Positions 33,283 through 43,580 of a stretch of DNA of 64,000 nt are shown one piece after another; the first letter of the stretch is position 1; the number at the start of each line of letters is the position of its first letter. This DNA is from Amorphoplanes friuliensis DSM 7358 (GTDB lineage Bacteria > Actinomycetota > Actinomycetes > Mycobacteriales > Micromonosporaceae), in contig NC_022657.1 in the NCBI RefSeq assembly GCF_000494755.1, positions 5,494,001 through 5,558,000 of the forward strand, given 5' to 3'. Both the position numbers and the translations under genes were made by a program. Below the pieces are notes generated by a model. The model was not told the DNA's origin and made no database searches. It was given only the letters and a program-made list of their open reading frames with translations.

Positions 33283-34554
33283 ATGACTGCACAGGCCTGC
33301 TGTGACGAGAACAAGAAGCTGCTGACCCGCCGGGGTGTGCTGGGCCGGGGCCTCGCCGCCGGTGCGGCCGGCGCCCTGACCGGCCTCGTCGGCGAAGGGT
33401 TGTCGACACGCCTGGCGTTCGCCGCCGACGCGTACGCGGGTGACACCCTCGTGGTGCTGTCCCTGCGCGGCGGATTCGACGGGCTGTCGGCGATCGCACC
33501 GATCGGCGACCCGGACTACTACAAGGCCCGCCCGACGATCGCCCTGCCGAAGAGCTCGGCGATCGGCGGCAACACCATGTTCGGCCTGCACCCGGCCCTG
33601 GCGCCGCTGCTGCCGATGTGGAAGAACGGCAACCTCGCCGCGGTGCACGCCGTCGGCCAGCCGAACCCCACCCGCTCCCACTTCGCGGCGATGGAAGAGA
33701 TGGAACGCGCCGCCGCCGGCACGTCGGTGCGCAGCGGCTGGCTCGACCGGATGCTGGGCCAGACCGGCGCGACGGGCCCGCTCGCGGGTGTCTCGCTGGG
33801 CAACTCCATGCCCTCGCGCCTCATGAGCGGACCCTCCACCGACATCTCCATGGCGACGGTCGACGGTCTGACCCTGGCCGGCGACAGCGCCAAACGCCCG
33901 ATCGCCGAGTCCCTGCGCAAGATGTACGCCTCGGCGCCCGGCCTGCTCGCCGCGCCCGCCCTGGCCGCCGACGCCGCCCTGAAGGCGACCACCAGCCTGC
34001 GCGCGACGGCGTACACCCCGGCGAACGGTGCCGCGTACCCGGCAACACCGCTGGGGGCCGCCCTGCGCGACGTGGCCCGCATGATCAAGGCCAAGGTCGG
34101 CCTGGCCACCGCCGCCGTCGACTGCGGCGACTGGGACATGCACGAGGGCCTCGGCACCGCGGTCAAGGGCCAGCGCATGTACGACAACCTGCTGGAGACG
34201 GCCAACGCGCTGGCGGCCTTCGCGGCCGACCTCGGCCCGGCCGGCATGGCCAACGTGACGCTGGTGACGGTGAGCGAGTTCGGCCGCCGCGTCACCGAGA
34301 ACGCTTCCCGCGGCGTCGACCACGGCCACGGCAACGCGATGCTCCTGATGGGCGGCGGCATCAAGGGCGGCACGGTCTACGGCACCTGGCCGACCCTCGC
34401 CCCGGGCGCGCTCGTCGCGGGCGACCTGGCCGCTACGACGGACTACCGCGCGGTGATCGGCGAGATCCTGCAGAAGCGCTGCGGGTTCGGTTCGCTGACC
34501 GACGTCTTCCCGGGCGTGACCCCGGCCGCCTTCGGCCTGGCCGCAGCCCGGTAA
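33283..34554 (+). CDS. DUF1501 family protein, Tat-exported
   Basis: A 423-residue protein with a Tat-type signal (LTRRGVLGRGLAAGAAGALTG, ending near LAFAADA). DUF1501 proteins have an alkaline-phosphatase/sulfatase-like fold; here VVLSLRGGFDGLSAIAP, SHFAAMEEMERA, TVSEFGRRVTEN and DHGHGNAMLLMGGGIKGG are visible. The partner DUF1800 gene is directly upstream. An in-frame GTG (33274) overlaps that gene's stop, but the ATG at 33283 has GAGGTGA 5 bases before it, so it is preferred. Function is unknown. Confidence 0.9.
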   Translation: MTAQACCDENKKLLTRRGVLGRGLAAGAAGALTGLVGEGLSTRLAFAADAYAGDTLVVLSLRGGFDGLSAIAPIGDPDYYKARPTIALPKSSAIGGNTMFGLHPALAPLLPMWKNGNLAAVHAVGQPNPTRSHFAAMEEMERAAAGTSVRSGWLDRMLGQTGATGPLAGVSLGNSMPSRLMSGPSTDISMATVDGLTLAGDSAKRPIAESLRKMYASAPGLLAAPALAADAALKATTSLRATAYTPANGAAYPATPLGAALRDVARMIKAKVGLATAAVDCGDWDMHEGLGTAVKGQRMYDNLLETANALAAFAADLGPAGMANVTLVTVSEFGRRVTENASRGVDHGHGNAMLLMGGGIKGGTVYGTWPTLAPGALVAGDLAATTDYRAVIGEILQKRCGFGSLTDVFPGVTPAAFGLAAAR

Positions 34555-34559
34555 CGGAT

Positions 34560-35090
34560 TCAGGCCGGCAGGCAGGTGCCGCCCGGAAGCAGCCCGACCA
34601 TCTGCCAGGACGCCGGGCCGGACAACGTGTCGAGGTGACCGACCAGGCAGGTGGCGGCGGTCAGGGGCACACCGAAGACCAGCGTGCCTCGAGCAGCCGG
34701 ATCGCCGTCGCGGGCCACCCGCACCACCGACCCCGCGTACCCCAGCCGGACGAGTCCGTCGCGGGCCCGGCCGGCGACCATCTCGGTGGGCGTCCCGCCC
34801 AGGCCCTCACCGCTCGAGACCACGACGTTCACCACCCGGCCGGCCACCTGGATCAAGGCAGGATCATCGGTACGCCCGGGAGCGAGGCGTTCCTCAGCTG
34901 CTCCGCAGCCCTCCAGGGCCCGGTGCTCGCCCGCGGGAACGGCGTAGACGCACGCGGTGTAGATCTCCTCGTCCCGGTCGGCATCAGGGAACAACCGGTC
35001 CGCGCGGGACCAGAGACCGCCGCCGACCACGGCCGCGACAGCAAGCGTGCAGAGAATCGCTTTACCTCGCCCGGCCGCCGTCTTGTGCAT
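34560..35090 (-). CDS. Hypothetical exported or membrane-anchored protein
   Basis: A 176-residue protein with an N-terminal hydrophobic segment (AILCTLAVAAVVGGGLW) and an extracytoplasmic domain containing four Cys residues (YTACVY, EGCGA, ATCLV, GGTCLP), which could form two disulfides. The family is not recognised. It is convergent with the DUF1501 gene, 5 bases apart. Confidence 0.65.
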   Translation of the reverse strand: MHKTAAGRGKAILCTLAVAAVVGGGLWSRADRLFPDADRDEEIYTACVYAVPAGEHRALEGCGAAEERLAPGRTDDPALIQVAGRVVNVVVSSGEGLGGTPTEMVAGRARDGLVRLGYAGSVVRVARDGDPAARGTLVFGVPLTAATCLVGHLDTLSGPASWQMVGLLPGGTCLPA

Positions 35091-35111
35091 TTGGCGAAGA
35101 TACTGGCGAAA

Positions 35112-35366
35112 TCAGTGCGTGAGATCCACCGATCGGCCGTGGTCGGAATGCCGGAGATGCCGCACGCACCAGAGGATCGCCTGATGCACGATCACGCCGA
35201 TCGCGGTGTTGGCCAGCCCGAGCGCAGCCGACCCGGCGTAGAACCGGTAGTCCCCGCTGATCCCGTCGGCGAGCAGCAGCAACGGCCATCCCACGGTCGC
35301 CACGACGAGCGTCGTCCGCCACCACCGCCCGAGCACCAGCCCCAGAACCATCAACGTCGGAATCAT
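35112..35366 (-). CDS. Small hypothetical membrane protein
   Basis: An 84-residue protein with two or three hydrophobic helices (MVLGLVLG, TTLVVATVGWPLLLLADG, AALGLANTAIGVIVHQAILW). The ATG at 35366 has GGAGG 7 bases upstream, which supports real translation. It precedes the 176-residue exported protein gene by 21 bases and may be co-transcribed with it. Confidence 0.6.
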   Translation of the reverse strand: MIPTLMVLGLVLGRWWRTTLVVATVGWPLLLLADGISGDYRFYAGSAALGLANTAIGVIVHQAILWCVRHLRHSDHGRSVDLTH

Positions 35367-35457
35367 CGGCGCCTCCCCATCGGCACCTTCCTGTCTACCA
35401 GCCGGAGCAGGCCGCCGGGCCGGCCGGCGGCATTCCGCTGCAGGGTGCACAGATACG

Positions 35458-35493
35458 AAGCGGCGGCGGTCCCCCCAAGGGCCGCCGCCGCTT
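35458..35493 (-). terminator. Hairpin after the ChvE/MmsAB operon
   Basis: A perfect 12-bp stem (AAGCGGCGGCGG / CCGCCGCCGCTT) with a 12-base loop begins 34 bases after the permease stop (minus strand). No T-run. Confidence 0.65.
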
Positions 35494-35526
35494 CTCCCCT
35501 ATCACCCGTCGCTCGGGCGACTCCCT

Positions 35527-36780
35527 TTAGCGGGAGGCGCCGGCGCGGCGCTTGCTCCACACGTCGAAGGCGACTGCGGCGAGCAGCACGATGCCCTTGA
35601 CGAGGAGGACTGTTTCGCTCTGGGCGCCGATCAGGGACATGCCGTTGTTGATCACGCCCATGATCAGGCCGCCGGTGATGGCGCCGACGACCTTGCCGAC
35701 GCCGCCCTGGACGGCGGCGCCGCCGATGAAGGCCGCGGCGATGGCGTCGAGCTCGAACTGGTTGCCGGCGGTCGGGTTGGCCTGGTTGAGGCGGCCGGCG
35801 AAGATGACGCCGGCCAGGGCGGCCAGGACACCCATGTTCACGAAGATCCAGAAGATGACCGACTTGACCTTGACGCCGGAGAGCGTCGCGGCCTGGAGGT
35901 TGCCGCCGACCGCGTAGATCTGGCGGCCGAAGACCGCCCGGTTGGTGAGCAGCGAGTACGCGAGCACGAGGAACGCGAGCAGCACCAGCACCCAGGGGAG
36001 GTTCTTGAACCGGGCCAGCTGCACGGTGACGGCGATGACGAGCAGCGACGCCACGGCGATGCGGCCGATGAAGAGCGGCATCGGGTCGACGGCCTGGCCG
36101 TACTGGAGGCGGGCCAGGCGGGTGCGCCACTGGGTGAAGACGATGCCCGCGACCGCGACCACGCCGACCAGGATGCTGAACAGGTCCGCGCCGCCGAGGG
36201 CGCCGAGGCCGACGTTGCCCAGGTAGCTCTCGGTGAAGCCGTTCGACAGGGTGCGGACCGGCTCCGGGAACGGGCCGATGCCGCGGTTGCCGAGGATGGT
36301 CAGCGTCAGGGCGCGGAACAGCAGCATGCCGGCCAGGGTGACGATGAAGGCCGGGATGCCGAAGTAGGCGATCCAGTAGCCCTGCCAGGCGCCGATGATG
36401 CCACCGACGATCAGGGTGATCACCAGCGCGAGCGGCCACGGCACGTCGTAGTTGACCATCAGGACCGCGGCGACCGCGCCGCAGACCGCGACCACCGAAC
36501 CCGCGGACAGGTCGATGTGGCCGGCGATGATGATCAGGATCATCCCGATCGCGAGGATCAGGATGTACGAGTTCTGCACGATGATGTTGCTGATGTTCTG
36601 GGGGGCCAGCAGGTCACCGCCCGTGAGGATGGTGAACAGCACCACGATCAGCGCGAACGCGATGTAGATACCGCTCTGGCGCAGGTTCAGGTTGAACCTG
36701 CGGGAGTCCCCCGTCGGCCCGGCCGGCGCAGCCGGCGACTCGGCCACCGCGAAGTCGGCGTTGGTGGGTGCGACAGACAT
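35527..36780 (-). CDS. mmsB: Multiple-monosaccharide ABC transporter permease (MmsB/GguB)
   Basis: A 417-residue membrane permease with about ten TM helices. IIAGHIDLSAGSVVAVCGAV, AYFGIPAFIVTLAGMLLFRAL, RQIYAVGGNLQAATLSGVKV and GGAAVQGGVGKVVGAI are typical of the GguB/MmsB group, which imports arabinose, xylose, galactose and glucose together with ChvE. It follows the ATPase gene by 5 bases. The nearby araBDA operon points to L-arabinose as a main substrate. Confidence 0.92.
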   Translation of the reverse strand: MSVAPTNADFAVAESPAAPAGPTGDSRRFNLNLRQSGIYIAFALIVVLFTILTGGDLLAPQNISNIIVQNSYILILAIGMILIIIAGHIDLSAGSVVAVCGAVAAVLMVNYDVPWPLALVITLIVGGIIGAWQGYWIAYFGIPAFIVTLAGMLLFRALTLTILGNRGIGPFPEPVRTLSNGFTESYLGNVGLGALGGADLFSILVGVVAVAGIVFTQWRTRLARLQYGQAVDPMPLFIGRIAVASLLVIAVTVQLARFKNLPWVLVLLAFLVLAYSLLTNRAVFGRQIYAVGGNLQAATLSGVKVKSVIFWIFVNMGVLAALAGVIFAGRLNQANPTAGNQFELDAIAAAFIGGAAVQGGVGKVVGAITGGLIMGVINNGMSLIGAQSETVLLVKGIVLLAAVAFDVWSKRRAGASR

Positions 36781-36785
36781 CGCGG

Positions 36786-38315
<1,530 letters not shown>

Positions 38316-38346
38316 GCTCATCCCCCAGGGTCGGCACGGAGAAGGA

Positions 38347-38384
38347 CCGGTGCCCGCCGCCGAGAACTCAGCGACGGGCACCGG
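38347..38384 (-). promoter_or_regulatory. Intercistronic hairpin between chvE-like and mmsA genes
   Basis: A 10-bp perfect stem (CCGGTGCCCG / CGGGCACCGG) with an 18-base loop starts 6 bases after the binding-protein stop. It could protect the upstream message or partly stop transcription, giving more binding protein than ATPase. Confidence 0.55.
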
Positions 38385-38390
38385 GGAAGA

Positions 38391-39521
38391 TCACTTCAGG
38401 TCCGACTCCTTGTAGTAGCCCGAGTCGACGAGCTCCTTCTGGTAGTTGCTCTTGTAGACGATGACCGAGTCGAGCAGCTGCGCCGGGACGACCTTGACGC
38501 CGTTGTCGTAGTCCTTGTCGTTGTTCGTCGTCGGCTTCTGGCCCTTGAGGACCGAGTCGGCCATCTGCACGGTGGTGTCCGCGAGCTTGCGGGTGTCCTT
38601 GTAGATGGTGGCGAACTGCTCACCGGCGATGATCGACTTGACCGAGGCGACCTCGGCGTCCTGGCCGGTGACGACCGGGTACGGCTGGCCGGCGGTGCCG
38701 TAGCCGTTGCTCTTCAGGGCCGAGAGGATGCCGATCGAGAGACCGTCGTAGGGCGACAGCACGCCGTCGACCTTGGCGCCACCCTTGTAGGTGGAGGTCA
38801 GCAGGTTCTCCATGCGGTCCTGCGCGACGGCCGGCTTCCACCGCAGGATCGCGACGGTCTTGAAGTCGGTCTGGTTGCTCTTGACGACCAGGCTCTTGTC
38901 GTCGATGTACGGCTTCAGGACCGACATCGCGCCGTTGAAGAAGAACGTGGCGTTGTTGTCGTCGGGCGAACCGGCGAAGAGCTCGATGTTGAACGGGCCC
39001 TTGCCGTCACCCTTGGAGCCGTCCTCCTTGAGCAGCTTCAGGCCGACCAGCAGCGAGGTGGCCTGCTGCACGCCGACCTTGAAGTTGTCGAAGGTGGCGT
39101 AGTAGTCCACGTTCGGGCTGTTGCGGATCAGGCGGTCATACGCGATGACCGGGATGTTGTTCTCCTTGGCGCTCTGCAGCTGCGTGGTGATCGCCGTGCC
39201 GTCGATCGACGCGATGATCAGCAGCTTGGCGCCCCGGGTGATCTGGTTGTCGAGCTGGTTCACCTGGGTCGGGATGTCGTCCTCGGCGTACTGGAGGTCG
39301 ACCTTGTAACCCTTGGCCTCGAGCTGCTTCTTGAGGTTGTCACCGTCACCGATCCACCGCTCGGAGGAACGGGTCGGCATGGTGACGCCGATCAGCGCGC
39401 CGGCGGCGTCCGCAGCACCCGAGGCCTGCTGGTCGACGGTCTTCTCGGTGGAACCGCAGGCGGCCATGGCCACCGTCAGCGTCATGGCCGTGGCCACGGA
39501 CGCGAGCCGGATCAACTTCAT
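38391..39521 (-). CDS. chvE: ChvE-like multiple-sugar-binding lipoprotein
   Basis: A 376-residue lipoprotein (lipobox TVAMAACGS, Cys near residue 22). The ribose-binding-type fold shows IGVTMPTRSSERWIGDGDNL, LIIASIDGTAI, IAYDRLIRNSPNVDYYATFDN, ELFAGSPDDNNATFFFNGAM and VVTGQDAEVASVKSIIAGEQ, closely matching ChvE. It captures sugars for the MmsAB transporter. ATG at 39521 with a GGAGAG upstream. It heads the operon; a LacI-type half-operator lies at 39615-39628. Confidence 0.93.
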   Translation of the reverse strand: MKLIRLASVATAMTLTVAMAACGSTEKTVDQQASGAADAAGALIGVTMPTRSSERWIGDGDNLKKQLEAKGYKVDLQYAEDDIPTQVNQLDNQITRGAKLLIIASIDGTAITTQLQSAKENNIPVIAYDRLIRNSPNVDYYATFDNFKVGVQQATSLLVGLKLLKEDGSKGDGKGPFNIELFAGSPDDNNATFFFNGAMSVLKPYIDDKSLVVKSNQTDFKTVAILRWKPAVAQDRMENLLTSTYKGGAKVDGVLSPYDGLSIGILSALKSNGYGTAGQPYPVVTGQDAEVASVKSIIAGEQFATIYKDTRKLADTTVQMADSVLKGQKPTTNNDKDYDNGVKVVPAQLLDSVIVYKSNYQKELVDSGYYKESDLK

Positions 39522-39614
39522 CGTTCTCTCCTTGCGATGTGGGTCGTCGTTGACGCGCACGACGAGGAAACTTTCTCGCACGTCCGCTCAGAAGTAAACA
39601 TTCCTGAACACTGT

Positions 39615-39628
39615 TGTTAGCGGTGCGT
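39615..39628. promoter_or_regulatory. Putative LacI-type operator upstream of the chvE-like operon
   Basis: TGTTAGCGGTGCGT shares the half-site TGTTAGCG with the sites before araB and the LacI-type gene, 94 bases upstream of the chvE-like ATG. The second half is poorly conserved, and an overlapping inverted repeat (AGCGG..CGTTA / TAACGCCGCT, about 39619-39642) is also present. Confidence 0.45.
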
Positions 39629-39650
39629 TACATAACGCCGCTCTGGTGAC

Positions 39651-41141
39651 CTACCTTGCGAACTGACGGTAATAAGCCTGGTTCCAGCGGACGCGGTCCG
39701 CGAAGTCGTGCGTGGTCGTGTTCTCGTCGATGAGCAGCAGTTCCGTGTGCAGCATCGTGGCGAAGTCGCGCAGCGGCTCCACCCCGACGGCCTGGGTCAG
39801 CACCGTGTGGTGCGGGCCGCCGGCGGTCAGCCAGGACTCGGCCGACGTGGCCAGCGACGGCGCCGGTTTCCACACCGCGCGGGCGACGGGCAGCTTCGGC
39901 AGCGGCTCGTCCGGCGGCGTCACCTCGATGACGTTGGCGACCAGGCGGAACCGGTCGCCGAGGTCGGCCATCCCGATCGTCACGCCCGCCCCGGGTGCGG
40001 CGTCGAAGACCAGGCGTACGGGGTCCTCGCGCCCGCCGATGCCGAGCGGGTGGATCTCGCAGGACGGCTTGTCCGCGGCGATGCTGGGACAGACCTCGAG
40101 CATGTGCGCGCCCAGGATCTTCTGCTCGCCCGGACCGAAGTGGTACGTGTAGTCCTCCATGAACGAGGTGCCGCGGCCGGTGCCCGTACCCATGGCCTTG
40201 ACCGCCGCGAGCAGCGCGGACGTCTTCCAGTCGCCCTCGCCGCCGAAGCCGTAGCCGTCGGCCATGAGCCGCTGCACGGCCAGCCCGGGCAGCTGGCGCA
40301 GGCCGCCGAGGTCCTCGAAGTTCGTGGTGAACGCGCCGAAACCGCCGTCGGTCAGGAACGTCCGCAGACCGGCCTCGATCCGTGCCGCGTACCGCAGCGA
40401 CTCGTGGCGGTCACCGCCGCGGGCCAGTTGCGGGTCCAGCCGGTAGACGTCGGCGTACTCCGCGACCAGTGCGTCGACCTCGCTGTCCGGCGTCGCGTCG
40501 ACCACGGCGACCAGGTCGTTCACGCCGTACGTGTTGACCGAGACGCCGAACTTGAGCTCGGCCTCGACCTTGTCACCCTCGGTGACGGCGACGTCGCGCA
40601 TGTTGTCGCCGAACCGCGCGAGCCGCAGGCCCCGCAGGTGCTGCACACCGGCCGCGGCTCGCGCCCAGCCGTCGATGCGCGTGACCACGCTCGGATCCGA
40701 GGCGTGCCCGGCGATGGTCTTGCGGGCCACCCCGATGCGGGTCTGGATGTAGCCGAACTCCCGGTCGCCGTGCGCGGCCTGGTTGAGGTTCATGAAGTCC
40801 ATGTCGATGGACGCCCACGGCAGGGTCTGGTTGAGCTGGGTGTGCAGGTGCAGCAGCGGCTTGCGCAGAGCGTCCAGCCCGGTGATCCACATCTTGGCCG
40901 GCGAGAACGTGTGCATCCACGCGATCACACCCAGGCAGGACGGGTCGGCGTTGGCCTCGAGCATGACCGTACGGATGGCGGAGCTGTCGGTGAGCACCGG
41001 CTTGCTGACGATCTCGGCCGAGATCCCGCCCGAGGAGGTGAGGAGCTGCTGGATCTGCTGCGACTGCGACGCGACCTGGTCCAGGGTCTCGGGCCCGTAG
41101 AGGTGCTGGCTGCCGGTGAGGAACCAGATCTGCGGCTTCAT
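39651..41141 (-). CDS. araA: L-arabinose isomerase
   Basis: A 496-residue enzyme converting L-arabinose to L-ribulose. IWFLTGSQHLYGPETL at the N-terminus, GVIAWMHTFSPAKMWI, FGGEGDWKTSALLAAVKAM with metal-ligand Glu, FMEDYTYHF and GAHMLEVCPSI are diagnostic; length matches the family. The ATG at 41141 overlaps the araD stop (ATGA), so it is the last gene of araB-araD-araA. It provides the first catabolic step for arabinose brought in by the adjacent importer. Confidence 0.97.
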   Translation of the reverse strand: MKPQIWFLTGSQHLYGPETLDQVASQSQQIQQLLTSSGGISAEIVSKPVLTDSSAIRTVMLEANADPSCLGVIAWMHTFSPAKMWITGLDALRKPLLHLHTQLNQTLPWASIDMDFMNLNQAAHGDREFGYIQTRIGVARKTIAGHASDPSVVTRIDGWARAAAGVQHLRGLRLARFGDNMRDVAVTEGDKVEAELKFGVSVNTYGVNDLVAVVDATPDSEVDALVAEYADVYRLDPQLARGGDRHESLRYAARIEAGLRTFLTDGGFGAFTTNFEDLGGLRQLPGLAVQRLMADGYGFGGEGDWKTSALLAAVKAMGTGTGRGTSFMEDYTYHFGPGEQKILGAHMLEVCPSIAADKPSCEIHPLGIGGREDPVRLVFDAAPGAGVTIGMADLGDRFRLVANVIEVTPPDEPLPKLPVARAVWKPAPSLATSAESWLTAGGPHHTVLTQAVGVEPLRDFATMLHTELLLIDENTTTHDFADRVRWNQAYYRQFAR

Positions 41142-41812
41142 CGGGTGGACTCCTGTCCGTAGGCGTGCTGGTAGCGGTCGTAGAGGGCGTCGACGTCGGC
41201 CTGCGCGATGCGGACGGGCTCGCCGAGCTGCCGGGAGATGTGCACGGTGCGGGCCACGTCCTCGCACAGGACGGCGGCCTTCACGGCGGCCTTCGCGCTG
41301 GCCCCGATGGTGAAGACGCCGTGGTTGCGCATCAGCACGGCCGGCGAGCGGTGCCCCTGCAGGGTCTCGACGATGCCCCGGCCGATCGAGTCGTCGCCGA
41401 TCAGCGCGAACGGCCCGACCGGGATCTCACCGCCGAACTCGTCGGCGATCATCGTCAGCACGCACGGGATCGCCTCACCGCGGGCGGACCAGGCGGTCGC
41501 GTACGTCGAGTGCGTGTGCACCACTCCCCCGACGTGCGGCATGTGCTTGTACACGTACGCGTGGGCCGCGGTGTCCGAGGACGGGCTGAGCTCGCCGTCG
41601 ACGAGGGTGCCCTCCAGGTCGGTGACGACCATGTTGTCGGCGGTGATCTCGTCGTAGCGGACACCGGACGGCTTGATGACCAGCAGGTCGGCGCCGGGCA
41701 CCCGGGCGGAGACGTTGCCCGCGGTCCACACCACGAGCTCGTTGCGGGGCAGTTCGGCGTGCAGGTCGGCGACCTGCTGCCGGATCTGCTTGATCGCGTC
41801 GGTGATGATCAC
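41138..41812 (-). CDS. araD: L-ribulose-5-phosphate 4-epimerase
   Basis: A 224-residue class II aldolase-fold enzyme that converts L-ribulose-5-phosphate to D-xylulose-5-phosphate. The substrate loop VWTAGNVSARV, the zinc His pair in VVHTHSTYATAWS, and the third ligand region RNHGVFTIG are present. GTG start at 41812 overlaps the araB stop (GTGA). Its product enters the pentose phosphate pathway. Confidence 0.95.
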   Translation of the reverse strand: MIITDAIKQIRQQVADLHAELPRNELVVWTAGNVSARVPGADLLVIKPSGVRYDEITADNMVVTDLEGTLVDGELSPSSDTAAHAYVYKHMPHVGGVVHTHSTYATAWSARGEAIPCVLTMIADEFGGEIPVGPFALIGDDSIGRGIVETLQGHRSPAVLMRNHGVFTIGASAKAAVKAAVLCEDVARTVHISRQLGEPVRIAQADVDALYDRYQHAYGQESTR

Positions 41813-43443
41813 GCGGCCACCACCCGGCGCTGGATGCTGCGGAGCGTGCGCATGACCTTGTTACCGCCGCGGCCGAAGTAGTCGTGCAGCTTCGTGTACT
41901 CCGCGAAGAGCTCGTCGTAGACCGCCGCGGCCTCGGGATCGGGCTTGTAGACCGCGGTCTCCTTGCGGCCCATGGCTGCCGCGGCCGTCCGGACATCCGG
42001 GTACGCCCCGGCAGCGGCCGCCGCGTGGATGGCCGAGCCGAGCGCGGGCCCCTGGTCGGAGCCGATCACCGACAGCGGCATCCGCAGCACGTCCGCGTAG
42101 ATCTGCATGAGCAGGCTGTTCTTGACCAGTCCACCGGCGGCGACGAACTCGCTGACCGGCACGCCGGCGGCGGTGAAGGTCTCGACGATGGTGCGGGTGC
42201 CGAACGCGGTCGCCTCGATCAGCGCCCGGTAGACGTCCTCGGGCCGCGTCGCCAGGGTCTCGCCGATCAGCAGGCCGGACAGCTCGTGGTCGACCAGCAC
42301 CGAGCGGTTGCCGCTGTGCCAGTCGAGCGCGATCAGCCCGTGCTCGCCCGGCCGCTGCCGGGACGCCAGCTCGGTGAGGTGCTCGTGGGTGAACTCCGGC
42401 GCGAGGTAACGCAGGTAGTGGGCGAAGATGTCGCCGACCCCGCTCTGCCCGGCCTCGTAACCGAACAGTCCGGCGACGATGCCGCCGTTGACGACCCCGC
42501 ACATGCCGGGGACCTCGACGACCTCGGCGCCGTTCATCACGTGGCAGGTCGAGGTGCCCATGATGGCGACCATCTGACCCGGCTCGAGTGCCTGGGCGGC
42601 GGCGGAGGTGACGTGCGCGTCGACGTTGCCCACCGCGACCGCGATGCCCTCGGGCAGGCCCGTCCAGGCCGCGGCCTCGGCGCTCAGCGTGCCCGCGGCC
42701 GAGCCGAGCTCCCCGATGGGCTGGTCCAGCTTGTCGGCCACGAAGGTCGCGAACGCCGGGTTGAGCGCGGCCAGGAACTCCGGTGACGGGTAGTGGCCGT
42801 CCTGGCGGATCCCCTTGTACCCGGCGGTGCAGGCGTTGCGGACGTAGGTGCCGGTGAGCTGCCAGATGATCCAGTCGGCGGCCTCGACCCAGCGGTCCAT
42901 CCGCTCGTAGAGCTCCGGGTCCTCCTCCAGCAGCTGCAGCGCCTTGGCGAACTCCCACTCCGAGGAGATCAGTCCGCCGTACCGGGGCAGCCACGCTTCC
43001 CCGCGCTCGGCGGCGAGCTGGTTGATCCGGTCGGCGTGCGGCTGGGCGGCGTGGTGACGCCAGAGCTTCACGTACGCGTGGGGGCGGTTCGCCAGACCCT
43101 CGACCTCGCTCAGCGGGGTGCCGTCGGCGAGCGCCGGGACCATCGTGCAGGCGGTGAAGTCGGTGCCGATGCCGACCACGAGCGACGGGTCGACGCCGGC
43201 GGCGCGCACCGCGGCGGGCACGGCCTCACGCAGCACCTCGACGTAGTCGCCGGGCACCTGCAGCGCCCAGTCGTGACCGAGCGGGGTGCCGTCGGGCAGC
43301 GCGTCGGTGAGGACCGCGTGCGGGTACTCGTGGACGGCCGAACCGAGCTCGGCGCCGTCGGCGACGCGGACGACGACGGCCCGCCCGGAAAGCGTGCCGA
43401 AGTCGACGCCGATCACGTAGGACTCGGACGGAACGTCGGGCAT
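41809..43443 (-). CDS. araB: Ribulokinase
   Basis: A 544-residue FGGY-family kinase that phosphorylates L-ribulose. The phosphate loop VIGVDFGTLSGRAVVV, GTDFTACTMVPAL, the WIIWQLTGTYVRNACTAGYKG segment specific to AraB, GNVDAHVTSAAA and FVAAGGLVKNSLLMQIYADVL are visible. ATG at 43443. It is the first gene of araBDA; a LacI-type palindrome lies 71 bases upstream. Confidence 0.96.
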   Translation of the reverse strand: MPDVPSESYVIGVDFGTLSGRAVVVRVADGAELGSAVHEYPHAVLTDALPDGTPLGHDWALQVPGDYVEVLREAVPAAVRAAGVDPSLVVGIGTDFTACTMVPALADGTPLSEVEGLANRPHAYVKLWRHHAAQPHADRINQLAAERGEAWLPRYGGLISSEWEFAKALQLLEEDPELYERMDRWVEAADWIIWQLTGTYVRNACTAGYKGIRQDGHYPSPEFLAALNPAFATFVADKLDQPIGELGSAAGTLSAEAAAWTGLPEGIAVAVGNVDAHVTSAAAQALEPGQMVAIMGTSTCHVMNGAEVVEVPGMCGVVNGGIVAGLFGYEAGQSGVGDIFAHYLRYLAPEFTHEHLTELASRQRPGEHGLIALDWHSGNRSVLVDHELSGLLIGETLATRPEDVYRALIEATAFGTRTIVETFTAAGVPVSEFVAAGGLVKNSLLMQIYADVLRMPLSVIGSDQGPALGSAIHAAAAAGAYPDVRTAAAAMGRKETAVYKPDPEAAAVYDELFAEYTKLHDYFGRGGNKVMRTLRSIQRRVVAA

Positions 43444-43513
43444 GGGTGAAATACCTCCGCGAAGGGGGGATCCGGCGTGTCGCAAGCCACACGCCGGGCG
43501 GCGTGGGATCGAG

Positions 43514-43527
43514 TGTGAGCGCTAACA
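43514..43527. promoter_or_regulatory. LacI-type operator upstream of araB
   Basis: TGTGAGCGCTAACA (reverse: TGTTAGCGCTCACA), a near-perfect palindrome centred on GCGC, the classic LacI/GalR-family operator shape. It lies between araB and the end of the LacI-type gene. Confidence 0.75.
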
Positions 43528-43580
43528 TTTCCGATGTCAACGGGTTGCCGGTTACAACGAGGCAACCTTGCCGAAACCGT

